Shown here: piece by piece, positions 43,189 to 50,935 of the stretch
How the letters are laid out: every line of letters begins with the position of its first letter
Numbering within the stretch: the first letter of the stretch is position 1
From: Corynebacterium uropygiale
Lineage (GTDB): Bacteria > Actinomycetota > Actinomycetes > Mycobacteriales > Mycobacteriaceae
NCBI RefSeq assembly: GCF_021568315.1
Contig: NZ_JAKGSI010000005.1
Coordinates: forward strand, 124,001-188,000
DNA: 64,000 bases
Direction: 5' to 3'
Notes under the pieces: model-generated
Database searches by the model: none
What the model was told of the DNA's origin: nothing
The model's input: the letters and a program-made list of their open reading frames with translations, nothing else
Translations under genes and position numbers: made by a program

Positions 43189-44802
43189 ATGATTCTTGAT
43201 TCCATCTACACCAACGGCCGCTTCTACACCATGCGCTCGGAGGGCGAGACCGTCGAGGCACTTGGCGTGCTCAACGGCCGGATCGTCGCGACGGGCACGG
43301 CGGAGGAACTCAACCGCTACGAGGCCCGCAGGGTGGTGGACCTGGGCGGCCGGGCCGCGATCCCGGGCCTGGAAGATACGCACATGCACCTCTACCTGGA
43401 CATGCTCACCCACCAGAGGGTGGATCTGTCGTCTGCTCGGAGCTGGGACGATGTCGTTGACCTTCTCTCCGCGCACTGTGAGGACGTTCCGGAGGGCCTG
43501 TGGTTTACCGCGGAGAACATGAACATGGCAAAACTGGCGGAGGGGGCCTACCCGCCGCGTGAAGTTCTTGACCGCGTGCCCACCGATGTTCCCATCATTG
43601 CGGGCTCGTTTTGCCACCACTTCCATTCCCTCAATTCGGCGGCGCTGGAAGCCTGCGGGATCGATGAGAACTTCGAGGAAGAAATTCGTGGCCAGATTGC
43701 CCGCGGGGAGGGGAATCGCCCGACGGGCGTCATCCGCGATCAGGCCTATCCGCAATATGTACAGCCGCATATTCCGCAGCCATCGCTGGAGTCGAATATC
43801 ACCGCGATGAGCGCCTATCTGCGTGAGCTCGCGGGCTATGGTCTGACGACCCTTCAGGTCTACCAGGAGGATAATCCGGAGGGTGCGCGTTTGTACCAGG
43901 AGATTCTCCGGATTCACGGCCCGCTCATGCGTTTAGGATTCACCTGGTACCCGGATTCTGCGAATGACCGGGGAATTGTCTCCGGGTTCGGCAACGAGTG
44001 GTTGAAGATTGGTCCGGTGAAATACCTCTCGGATGGGGGCGTCGGCGGCCGTACCGCATATTTGTGGGAGCCCTATTCTGATGATCCCTCGACGTGTGGC
44101 GAGCCCTCGTTCACCCAGGAGGAGCTCGATGACATTGTCCGACGCCGCTACCAGGAAGGGCATGAGCTTTGCATCCACGCTATTGGGGACCGCGCCATTG
44201 ACATGGTCCTTGACGCCTTCCGGAAGTCCTATGACCCGGCGATCGGCGATGCGCGGCGCCTCTACCTCGCTCATTGCACCATTCCGCCCCGGGACTTCTA
44301 CGAGAAAATCGAGGGCCTCCCGGTCTATCCGCAGCTTTCTCCCAATTGGTGGGTGAACTTTGAGAGCTTCAGCCATGACCGCCTGGGCCCGGAGGGCTCG
44401 GAGCGCCACAACCGGCTGTTCCCCATCCGGGACATGCTGGACCGCGGGGTCATCGTGCAGTGCGGCTCCGACGCCCCGGTGGCCACGGTCAACCCCTGGG
44501 TGGGCATTGAGGGGGCAGTGACCCGCCGGGCGGTGGGATCCGACATTCCGCAGGCTGCCGCCCAGGCGGTGAGCGTCTATGAGGCGCTGCTCACCTACAC
44601 CGCCTATGCCTCGTATTACAACCATGAGGAGCATGAGAAGGGGACTCTTGAGCCCGGCAAGTGGGCGGACTTCGCCGTGCTCACTGCGGATCCCTTTGCC
44701 GTCGAGCCCACTGAGCTCCACTCCCTGAGCTCGTGGCTGACCGTGGCCGGCGGTCATGAAACATTTTCGGCCGATACGGCCGCGCAGCACTCACACAACT
44801 AA
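43189..44802 (+). CDS. Amidohydrolase, YtcJ-like
   Basis: This 537-residue metal-dependent hydrolase begins MILDSIYTNGRFYTM and has the metal-binding HMHLYLD motif after AIPGLEDT (about residues 60-75). Later histidines occur in SFCHHFHS, CIHAIGDRAID and LAHCTIPP, and GSDAPVATVNPW is the typical C-terminal aspartate block. YtcJ/NfdA-like enzymes deacylate or deformylate unusual amides. GAAGGAG precedes the ATG. Its neighbours suggest uptake, hydrolysis and then reduction or oxidation of a 2-hydroxy acid product. AT-ending codons seem more frequent than in the housekeeping genes. Confidence 0.82.
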   Translation: MILDSIYTNGRFYTMRSEGETVEALGVLNGRIVATGTAEELNRYEARRVVDLGGRAAIPGLEDTHMHLYLDMLTHQRVDLSSARSWDDVVDLLSAHCEDVPEGLWFTAENMNMAKLAEGAYPPREVLDRVPTDVPIIAGSFCHHFHSLNSAALEACGIDENFEEEIRGQIARGEGNRPTGVIRDQAYPQYVQPHIPQPSLESNITAMSAYLRELAGYGLTTLQVYQEDNPEGARLYQEILRIHGPLMRLGFTWYPDSANDRGIVSGFGNEWLKIGPVKYLSDGGVGGRTAYLWEPYSDDPSTCGEPSFTQEELDDIVRRRYQEGHELCIHAIGDRAIDMVLDAFRKSYDPAIGDARRLYLAHCTIPPRDFYEKIEGLPVYPQLSPNWWVNFESFSHDRLGPEGSERHNRLFPIRDMLDRGVIVQCGSDAPVATVNPWVGIEGAVTRRAVGSDIPQAAAQAVSVYEALLTYTAYASYYNHEEHEKGTLEPGKWADFAVLTADPFAVEPTELHSLSSWLTVAGGHETFSADTAAQHSHN

Positions 44803-44819
44803 GACAAGGAGAAAACACA

Positions 44820-45800
44820 ATGCGTATTGCGGTGTATGACGCCACCCGCGGAGAAACGCCGTTCTATGAGCGGTGGGAAAGTGAACACCCCGACTGGGAG
44901 CTCAGCATCTTTGAGCGTGCTCCACGCGTTGAGGATTTTGAGGACGCTGCTGTCGATGCCCTCTCTGTATCGGGTGGGGCCGTGGACGCGGAGATTATCC
45001 GCGCGGCGAAGGCGGCGGGGTGCCGCTATGTCTGCACGAGGTCCATCGGCTTTGACAATATTGATCTCGACGCCACCCGCGCGGCCGGTATGAAGGCGGC
45101 GAATATCGCCTATTCGCCTCATTCTGTTGCGGAATATGCGGTCTTGCTCATGCTCATGGTGTCCCGGAATTCGCGCCAGATGATGCGGAAGTTTGATGCC
45201 CAGGATTTCCGGGCGGATAACCTCGAGGGTCAGGAATTGCATGGCAAGACCGTGGGAATTGTGGGGGCGGGAAGTATTGGACTCACGGTGGCCCGATGCC
45301 TGTCTGGTTTTGGCTGCGAGATTCTGGCGGTTGACCCGTATCCGCGGGAGGACATTGGTGACCTTCTCACCTATGTGGAGCTCGATGAGCTGCTGGAACG
45401 CAGCGATATTGTCTCTCTCCACGCGGCGCTCACTGAGGAGAACCGTCACGTTATCGGCGCGGAGTCGATCGCGCGGATGAAGCCGGGGGCGATTGTGATT
45501 AATTGTGCTCGCGGGCCGCTGGTGGATTCGCAGGCGTTGGCGGATGCCCTGGTGAGCGGCCATCTGGGTGGCGCTGGGCTCGATGTCCTGGAGGGTGAGG
45601 AGGGCCTGTACTTCCAGGATCATTCGGCGGCTCCGATCAATCATGCGGCGTTGGCCCAGCTGCGCTCCATGCCGAACGTGGTGCTGTCCCCGCATTTGGC
45701 GTATCTCACGAGGGAGGTCGTCGAGCAGACTGTGGAACGCGGCTTGGGCAACGTCCTCGCTTTCCATGAGGGCCGGCCGGTGGCCGGGGAGCTCTGCTGA
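44820..45800 (+). CDS. D-lactate dehydrogenase / VanH-like 2-hydroxyacid dehydrogenase
   Basis: This 326-residue NAD enzyme is a D-2-hydroxyacid dehydrogenase. YVCTRSIGFDNIDLDATRAAGM is the signature of D-lactate dehydrogenases and VanH. The Rossmann motif is VGIVGAGSIGLTVAR. The catalytic arginine is in INCARGPLVDSQAL, and LSPHLAYLT holds the histidine. It probably reduces a 2-keto acid or oxidises a D-2-hydroxy acid. It follows the amidohydrolase by 17 bases with AAGGAGAAAACAC as ribosome site. In C. glutamicum and relatives this enzyme type is not a cell-wall resistance gene, and no van partners are present. Confidence 0.85.
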   Translation: MRIAVYDATRGETPFYERWESEHPDWELSIFERAPRVEDFEDAAVDALSVSGGAVDAEIIRAAKAAGCRYVCTRSIGFDNIDLDATRAAGMKAANIAYSPHSVAEYAVLLMLMVSRNSRQMMRKFDAQDFRADNLEGQELHGKTVGIVGAGSIGLTVARCLSGFGCEILAVDPYPREDIGDLLTYVELDELLERSDIVSLHAALTEENRHVIGAESIARMKPGAIVINCARGPLVDSQALADALVSGHLGGAGLDVLEGEEGLYFQDHSAAPINHAALAQLRSMPNVVLSPHLAYLTREVVEQTVERGLGNVLAFHEGRPVAGELC

Positions 45801-45833
45801 ATGAGAAGGTGAGCTGCGGCTACAGTGGAGCCC

Positions 45834-46772
45834 GTGGATGTCAATGCTCTGATTGAGGTGTGCCCGACGGCGCAGGAGCGGTGGACGCGCGAGCGCCGTC
45901 TCTTTGATCGTGCGAGCCGGATGGTGGGGGTGCATCCGCTGCTCGCCGGCCTCACGGGCGCGCTGGCCGAGGGCCCTGAGCCGGATCATCCGGTGGTGCT
46001 TCCCGTCGATGAGTGGAATCTCTATGGTTGCGCGCTGCGTCCCGATGCGGTGACTGTGCAGTGGGATGGGGAGGAGTACGCCGATAGCTCGAATGTCTCC
46101 GGCGCAGACCCGGATACTCTCGCACAGGCCCGCGAGGTCCAGTACCAGCGGCTCCCTGTGCGCACGACGGCGGGGAGCAATCTGCGCGCCCATTATCGCC
46201 ACCTCTTGGCACCTGAGCAGCAGGATTTGTGGCCACTTGTGGCGAATGTGGCGCGGATCGGGATCATTGTTGTCGACGGCGGCGAGTCCCCTGATTTGCA
46301 GGGCGCGCCGAGCATTGTGAAAGTCCACGGTGACAATTGCGCTTTGGGCGTGATGGCTCCGCAGAATCTCTCCTTGGAGAATTGCTGGTACAGCGTTGAG
46401 GTGAATCCCGAGTTTGTGGGTACTCGCCGGTTCATGGACGAGGCCGTGATTTGTACGGTGCGCATTATGGAGGGCGAGTTGGTGCCGCGGATGTGGTTGT
46501 CTGATCCGGTGGCGGAGTTCCGCCCGAACGCCGGATTGTTCCAGGATCCGCGGTGGCATGCGACGGGCCAGGGCGCGGCGCAGCTGGCGTTGCTGCGCGT
46601 GGGCGCCGTCGAGGAACCCTGTACCTCCTTGTTCTCCCAGTGGTTCTTTGACCCGGAGCGCCCAGCGGAGCTGCGTTTTGACTGGGACCGCCTGCTGGAC
46701 GCCGCCCATGACGTCGAGGACCTCATGCTCGGCTATTGGCAGCCGGGCCAGGCATCCCTCCCCGGCAACTAG
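45834..46772 (+). CDS. Unknown protein of 312 residues
   Basis: I do not recognise this family. It begins VDVNALIEVCPTAQERW, is soluble with no signal peptide or membrane helix, and is moderately acidic. A region VRTTAGSNLRAHYRHLL is followed by a hydrophobic strand LWPLVANVARIGIIVVDGGESP, and later aromatic segments LSLENCWYSVEVNPEFVG and LFSQWFFDPERPAELRFDW. I chose the GTG at 45834 because TACAGT (45821-45826) sits seven bases before it; an in-frame GTG nine bases upstream overlaps that hexamer. It has its own apparent promoter. It converges with the PPE-like gene across 39 bases. Confidence 0.65.
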   Translation: MDVNALIEVCPTAQERWTRERRLFDRASRMVGVHPLLAGLTGALAEGPEPDHPVVLPVDEWNLYGCALRPDAVTVQWDGEEYADSSNVSGADPDTLAQAREVQYQRLPVRTTAGSNLRAHYRHLLAPEQQDLWPLVANVARIGIIVVDGGESPDLQGAPSIVKVHGDNCALGVMAPQNLSLENCWYSVEVNPEFVGTRRFMDEAVICTVRIMEGELVPRMWLSDPVAEFRPNAGLFQDPRWHATGQGAAQLALLRVGAVEEPCTSLFSQWFFDPERPAELRFDWDRLLDAAHDVEDLMLGYWQPGQASLPGN

Positions 46773-46811
46773 CGGGGAGGGCTACCCGGGTGGGCGCTGA
46801 GTGGCGGCTCC

Positions 46812-48422
46812 TTAGCCGCGCACCCAATCTCCGATGACACGAGGGACAACCTTGGGCCGCGGCCCCAGGAGGTCGAGAAGGTTCCCCTCCCTCTCGACGG
46901 CGCTCGTCACCGTCTTCACCCGGCCCTTGCGTCGCTGTCCGGCCGCCGAGCCAGCGCCCCCATGCCCGGACATCATGGTGTTTTCTCGCATCCCGCTGGA
47001 CTGTGTTCCCGACGACGAGCCACCGGACCCAAATCCAGTCAGACCACCCATGCTCCCGCGGGCAGAGCCTGCCCCCGCATTCCCGAGGCCATTGAGGCTG
47101 CTGGTTGCGCCTGCGCCAAGGGGGCTCATCCCAGTGGCTCCGAGGCTTCCCAGCCCACCGAAGCGCGAGTGCATTCCACCGTGCGAAGCACCTGAGCCGG
47201 ACAATCCGTGTGCCCCGAGCGAGGCGTACCCGCCCGGCGTCCCCAGCCCGGTGTGTGAGGCACCGTGTAAACCTGTGGGGGACAGTGTAGCGGGCTGGGT
47301 CGTCGGGGCGCCGATGCCGTGGTGGAGCCCGGATGCCTGCAGAGCACCGGGGATTGCTTGCGCAGCCTGCGTGCCGATCTGTGCCAGCGAGTGGGCTGGG
47401 AAGTCGGCTGCGCCGGGGCGCTGCAGGCTGAAGCCCGTGTGATCTTCCACCGCCCGGGCGAGGTGTTCAGCCATCTGCCCGGGCGGTACGACAGCAGCAA
47501 TGTTTGGCCGTTGTGTTGAGCCCTCCGAGTTCATTCCCATGGTGACGCTGCCGCCGGCACCAGTAGCTGGTGGAATTTCCATGAGGTGCCGAATGACGGG
47601 GACTCCGGTCAACACCTGCGGCGTAAACAGCGAAGGGAATGATTGCAGGAGAGACTGCTCAATAATGGCAGCCCGTGCAGGATCAGTACTATTCGCGGCC
47701 ACCACAGCCTGCATGGCATGAACCATCTCCATACCGGCGGCGTGAATAGCGTTGAGCGCGGAAACTGACGCCGACATCGCCGCTGCATTAGCGACGAAAT
47801 TCTGTCCCGAGGCACTGAGCTGCTGAAGCTTTTCTGCGGCCTTATTAATGACCTCACCCTCATTCGAGGACGTCATGGCACTACTGATTCTGCCGAGCTC
47901 AGCAACGACTTCTTGAATATGTGACCCCAACGTACGCCACGACTGCGCTGTCAGCTCGACCTGTGCCGGGTTGGTTGCGTGGAATTGATGGGCAAGAAGC
48001 TCGAGCTTCGGTGATGGGGCAACCACCGGCGTACCGAATGCAAACGGAGCGATGGTGGGCATGGGTTGGGGTTTCAGGTATTCCTTACGGTTGATCCTCA
48101 CACCGTGGATATCGGCGAGACCTATACCCCTGGTGTTGAAAATCTCCTGGTCACCGTAGGCCGCGACGGTTTGGAGAAGCGTGCCAGATACCCATTGCAA
48201 CTGGTCGCTGTATTCTTTCAAGGCTTGCGCAGCGGAGTTAGACGGTCCACTCAGGGCGCTCGAATGGTTGGCCGCGAGTTGGTCGAGGCCTGAGACCAAA
48301 GAATATGCCGCGAGAGTGTTGTGGATTTCGGATGAGTTGATCTCAGCTTGGATCCGATATACAAGATCTCTGATATTCGAGGCAGATTGCTTGAGTGATC
48401 GACTATTTATATTAATATTCAT
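46812..48422 (-). CDS. PPE/EspB-like glycine-rich protein, possible type VII secretion substrate
   Basis: This 536-residue protein has no signal peptide. Residues 1-100 look like a helical-hairpin (WXG100/ESAT-6-like) region, and residues about 145-245 form a second helical region with WRTLGSHIQEVVAELGRISSAM and ASGQNFVANAAAMSASVSALNA. From about residue 380 the chain is very rich in glycine, serine and alanine, with repeats such as GLGSLGATG. It ends with a basic-to-ordered tail (RVKTVTSAVEREGNLLDLLGPRPKVVPRVIGDW contains a conserved-looking PxVVPRVIGDW end). This layout resembles PPE or EspB proteins exported by ESX systems. No ESX core gene is nearby. RBS GGAGG; its start overlaps the lipoprotein gene by 11 bases. 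Confidence 0.72.
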   Translation of the reverse strand: MNININSRSLKQSASNIRDLVYRIQAEINSSEIHNTLAAYSLVSGLDQLAANHSSALSGPSNSAAQALKEYSDQLQWVSGTLLQTVAAYGDQEIFNTRGIGLADIHGVRINRKEYLKPQPMPTIAPFAFGTPVVAPSPKLELLAHQFHATNPAQVELTAQSWRTLGSHIQEVVAELGRISSAMTSSNEGEVINKAAEKLQQLSASGQNFVANAAAMSASVSALNAIHAAGMEMVHAMQAVVAANSTDPARAAIIEQSLLQSFPSLFTPQVLTGVPVIRHLMEIPPATGAGGSVTMGMNSEGSTQRPNIAAVVPPGQMAEHLARAVEDHTGFSLQRPGAADFPAHSLAQIGTQAAQAIPGALQASGLHHGIGAPTTQPATLSPTGLHGASHTGLGTPGGYASLGAHGLSGSGASHGGMHSRFGGLGSLGATGMSPLGAGATSSLNGLGNAGAGSARGSMGGLTGFGSGGSSSGTQSSGMRENTMMSGHGGAGSAAGQRRKGRVKTVTSAVEREGNLLDLLGPRPKVVPRVIGDWVRG

Positions 48423-49059
48423 GTACCCCTCCGAGAGATAAGTAGAGTTTCCTTAGTGTTCCGGCAGCTTCACTGCAGAGGCGTTCCTGGGTGTTTGAAC
48501 TGTCGGGTTCCGAATATAAAACACCTAGCCTTCCTTCTTTGGTGCTCATCCCTGCGTGGCAATCGCCGGTATTTTGCGGCATTACAAAAGTATAAATATC
48601 AGGGATGTCGGTGAAAAATGAATCATCTATGATGCGTGTTGTCTTCTCGACATTCTCCTTCGGGAAAGCGTCCGAGGAAACAAGATAGAGGGCGAAAGTG
48701 TCCTCATATGGAGATTTGAAGGAGCAATGGTGCACATACTGATTCTGTGATGCTAAGTCTCTAGTGATACTCGGACCCAATCCGATTTCTGCAGCCATCT
48801 CATCCGTGATCTCGGCGCAGATGTCCCGTGGTCGGAAGTTGGGGTCGGTGCTGTCGAAGTCGCCGATGGGGAAGGGGCGGTTCGGGTCCAGGGCGGACGG
48901 GTGGATCGTGGGGCTGCTGCTTGTGGAGGCGGGGGTATCCGCAGCAGCGTGTTCGCTCGCCTGCTCGGTGGGTTGAGTGCAGCCCGTGCACAGAGCGCCG
49001 GTGGTGAGCAGGGAGAAGAGGAGGACGGTGAGGCGTGGGGGTGAGAGCTCCGAAGTCAC
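48412..49059 (-). CDS. Lipoprotein with DUF3558-like domain
   Basis: This 215-residue protein has a lipoprotein-type signal ending at a cysteine near residue 27 in GALCTGC; the residue at -3 is a cysteine, so the lipobox is unusual. The mature part begins with a Ser/Thr/Pro-rich stretch and then has RPRDICAEITDEMAAEIGL, typical of the DUF3558 family, plus three further cysteines. It is probably anchored outside the cell membrane. The GTG start follows AAAGGAGGCCCC. It is the first gene of a two-gene unit with the PPE-like protein, and such lipoproteins often lie near ESX-type substrates in actinobacteria. Confidence 0.72.
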   Translation of the reverse strand: MTSELSPPRLTVLLFSLLTTGALCTGCTQPTEQASEHAAADTPASTSSSPTIHPSALDPNRPFPIGDFDSTDPNFRPRDICAEITDEMAAEIGLGPSITRDLASQNQYVHHCSFKSPYEDTFALYLVSSDAFPKENVEKTTRIIDDSFFTDIPDIYTFVMPQNTGDCHAGMSTKEGRLGVLYSEPDSSNTQERLCSEAAGTLRKLYLSLGGVHEY

Positions 49060-49301
49060 TGTCGGGGCCTCCTTTGGGTGTCGAAGGATCGGAATTACCC
49101 CCTTAGACCCCAGTGGTTCCAAGAAGGTTCCCGAGGGGTTCATAGTTTTTTCGCGCGGGGTGGGCGTCGTCGACACATTGCTGGAAATAGGTATTGAGCT
49201 GGGGAAATGGAAGTCGGGGGAGAGCTCCCCTGGTTAGGGGTCGGGATGTCGCGCAGAGTGAAGGGCGTCAGAGAGAAAGCCTTCGGCAGAAAGGGACGGT
49301 C

Positions 49302-49922
49302 ATGAAGACCTCGATGAAGCGGATTCCGGTTGTGGCACTGTGTGCGGCGTTGAGCCTCGGTGCGGTGAGTGAGGGAGTGGCGGCTGCGCAGTCGCTTGGC
49401 TCGGAGCAGAGCGGCAACGTCATGGTGATGGCTAAGCAGAAGTCCTCGAACTCGGACAAGACGACGCTCAAGGAGTGGGTGAAGAATCCCCACAAGGGGA
49501 AGAAGGCTGACAAGTTCGGTTCCTCAGGTGATGTGAAGCTGAAGTACTCGAAGAAGGCGACCAGGGAGAGCGGATTCAGCTACCTGGAGCACACCTTCTT
49601 GAAGGGTGATTCTGTGGGATGCATGACGTACCCGATCGATGAGGAAACTGGCTCTGCCGTCATTCCGATGCGTCATACGGTGAGGGACCTCGGCAATAAA
49701 AACAACAAGAAAATGAAGGCTGCGGTGAAGGTCTTCAAGGCAAATGGGGAGGAGCTGTCGAAGTCGGAGTGGGAGTTTCCAGACCACTGGATGAATGGTT
49801 TCATGATCGCCACTGAAGGCAACCTGGAGATTTACAAGGAGGGAACCTACTGGGTTGCGGTGAAATATGTGCTCCCTGGATACGAAGATTTCGATATTGT
49901 CCAGAAGGTTATTGTCGTTTAG
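49302..49922 (+). CDS. Secreted basic protein of unknown function
   Basis: This 206-residue protein starts with a clear export signal: basic MKTSMKRIP, then a hydrophobic stretch ending near AAA at residue 30. The mature part is lysine-rich (KSSNSDKTTLKEWVKNPHKGKK) and then strand-rich, ending with an immunoglobulin-like-looking pattern (GTYWVAVKYVLPGYEDFDIVQKVIVV). A single cysteine lies in DSVGCMTYP. I do not recognise the family. GAAAGGGACGG precedes the ATG at 49302. It is the first gene of the unit with the proline-rich receptor-like protein (49967) and the kinase. Confidence 0.65.
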   Translation: MKTSMKRIPVVALCAALSLGAVSEGVAAAQSLGSEQSGNVMVMAKQKSSNSDKTTLKEWVKNPHKGKKADKFGSSGDVKLKYSKKATRESGFSYLEHTFLKGDSVGCMTYPIDEETGSAVIPMRHTVRDLGNKNNKKMKAAVKVFKANGEELSKSEWEFPDHWMNGFMIATEGNLEIYKEGTYWVAVKYVLPGYEDFDIVQKVIVV

Positions 49923-49966
49923 CATGAGAGAGAATTAAGAATTCTCACACGAAGGAAATCGTTCAC

Positions 49967-50911
49967 GTGGCCGAGCAACGCCGTGATGATGAGGAGACAT
50001 GGAACCCCTGGGAGTGGCAGGGTGCATCGAACCCTCCTCAGGGAGGCCAGCCCACCACGCCCCCGCCGACGGGGCCGGCGTATGGCCAGGCCACCACACC
50101 TCCTGCTGGATCTCCCTATGGAAACACCCCCTATGGACAGCAGCCCGTGCCCCCAGCTGGGCAGCCTCCGATGCCGGGCCAGACGGCATACGCTCAACCG
50201 CCGCTGCCGCCCACACAGCAGGCAGGAGCTCCCCGTGACTCCAAGCGGACGCTCGTTATTGTGCTGAGTGTCGTCGGCGTCCTCGTTATTCTCGCGGCGA
50301 TTGCACTGGGATGGTGGGCTGCTTCTGGCGATTCATTCTCAGAGAAATCCGATTCTTCCGCCGCCGCTGGCGGGGCCGGGCAAGAGAGCAGCAGCCCTGA
50401 GTACGTCGATATCTATCGTGACCGCCTCCCCACCTGTGATAAAGGGCAAGATCCCAGCGGTGGTGCATGTACGGCGCCTGGTTTGAACCAGCTGCCTCCT
50501 GGCGTGGAAGAGGTTGCGCAGGGACTCATGATTCACGATCTCACCTGCTTAAGCCCGGTTGACGGTGATTGCAAGGCCATTCCGGATGCCTTCGTGAAAG
50601 CCGCTGCGGATGCCGCCGAATCCATGACTCAGGGCGATCCCATGCCGCAAGAGCTTGATCTTGTGGCCGAGACCTCCTCCGGGACGGAAGAATTCTCCTG
50701 CAAGTGGGGAACATTCAGCGCAGAGCCGCAGCACAAGAAGACCCAGTGGGAATGCCGCGCGCATGATCGCTCAGCCCAAATCTGGTTCGACGGTCATCCG
50801 CTCATGTACGCGCTGAAATCTTCAAAGAAGGTGGTTCCTCCGTACGAACAACTCACCCCCATGGATCCTGACTGGATGGAACGCGCACTCGAAGCCCAAA
50901 AATCCCGCTAA
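49967..50911 (+). CDS. Proline-rich single-pass membrane protein
   Basis: This 314-residue protein has a proline/glycine/glutamine-rich cytoplasmic N terminus (residues 20-90), a single membrane helix at about 94-117 (LVIVLSVVGVLVILAAIALGWW), and an extracellular domain of about 195 residues with six cysteines (in DRLPTCDKG, GGACTAP, DLTCLSP, DGDCKAI, EFSCKWG, WECRAHD). The GTG start follows GAAGGAAATC. Pro-rich tails of this kind occur in T7SS- or kinase-linked proteins and could bind a partner or be phosphorylated. The next gene (kinase) starts 24 bases downstream. Confidence 0.72.
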   Translation: MAEQRRDDEETWNPWEWQGASNPPQGGQPTTPPPTGPAYGQATTPPAGSPYGNTPYGQQPVPPAGQPPMPGQTAYAQPPLPPTQQAGAPRDSKRTLVIVLSVVGVLVILAAIALGWWAASGDSFSEKSDSSAAAGGAGQESSSPEYVDIYRDRLPTCDKGQDPSGGACTAPGLNQLPPGVEEVAQGLMIHDLTCLSPVDGDCKAIPDAFVKAAADAAESMTQGDPMPQELDLVAETSSGTEEFSCKWGTFSAEPQHKKTQWECRAHDRSAQIWFDGHPLMYALKSSKKVVPPYEQLTPMDPDWMERALEAQKSR

Positions 50912-50935
50912 GGGCTCGCGATTATCAGGTCATCT

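Noticed and set aside
44820..45800. Vancomycin resistance (VanH) gene
   Set aside because: The fold matches VanH and D-lactate dehydrogenase alike, but no D-Ala-D-Lac ligase or VanX is adjacent.
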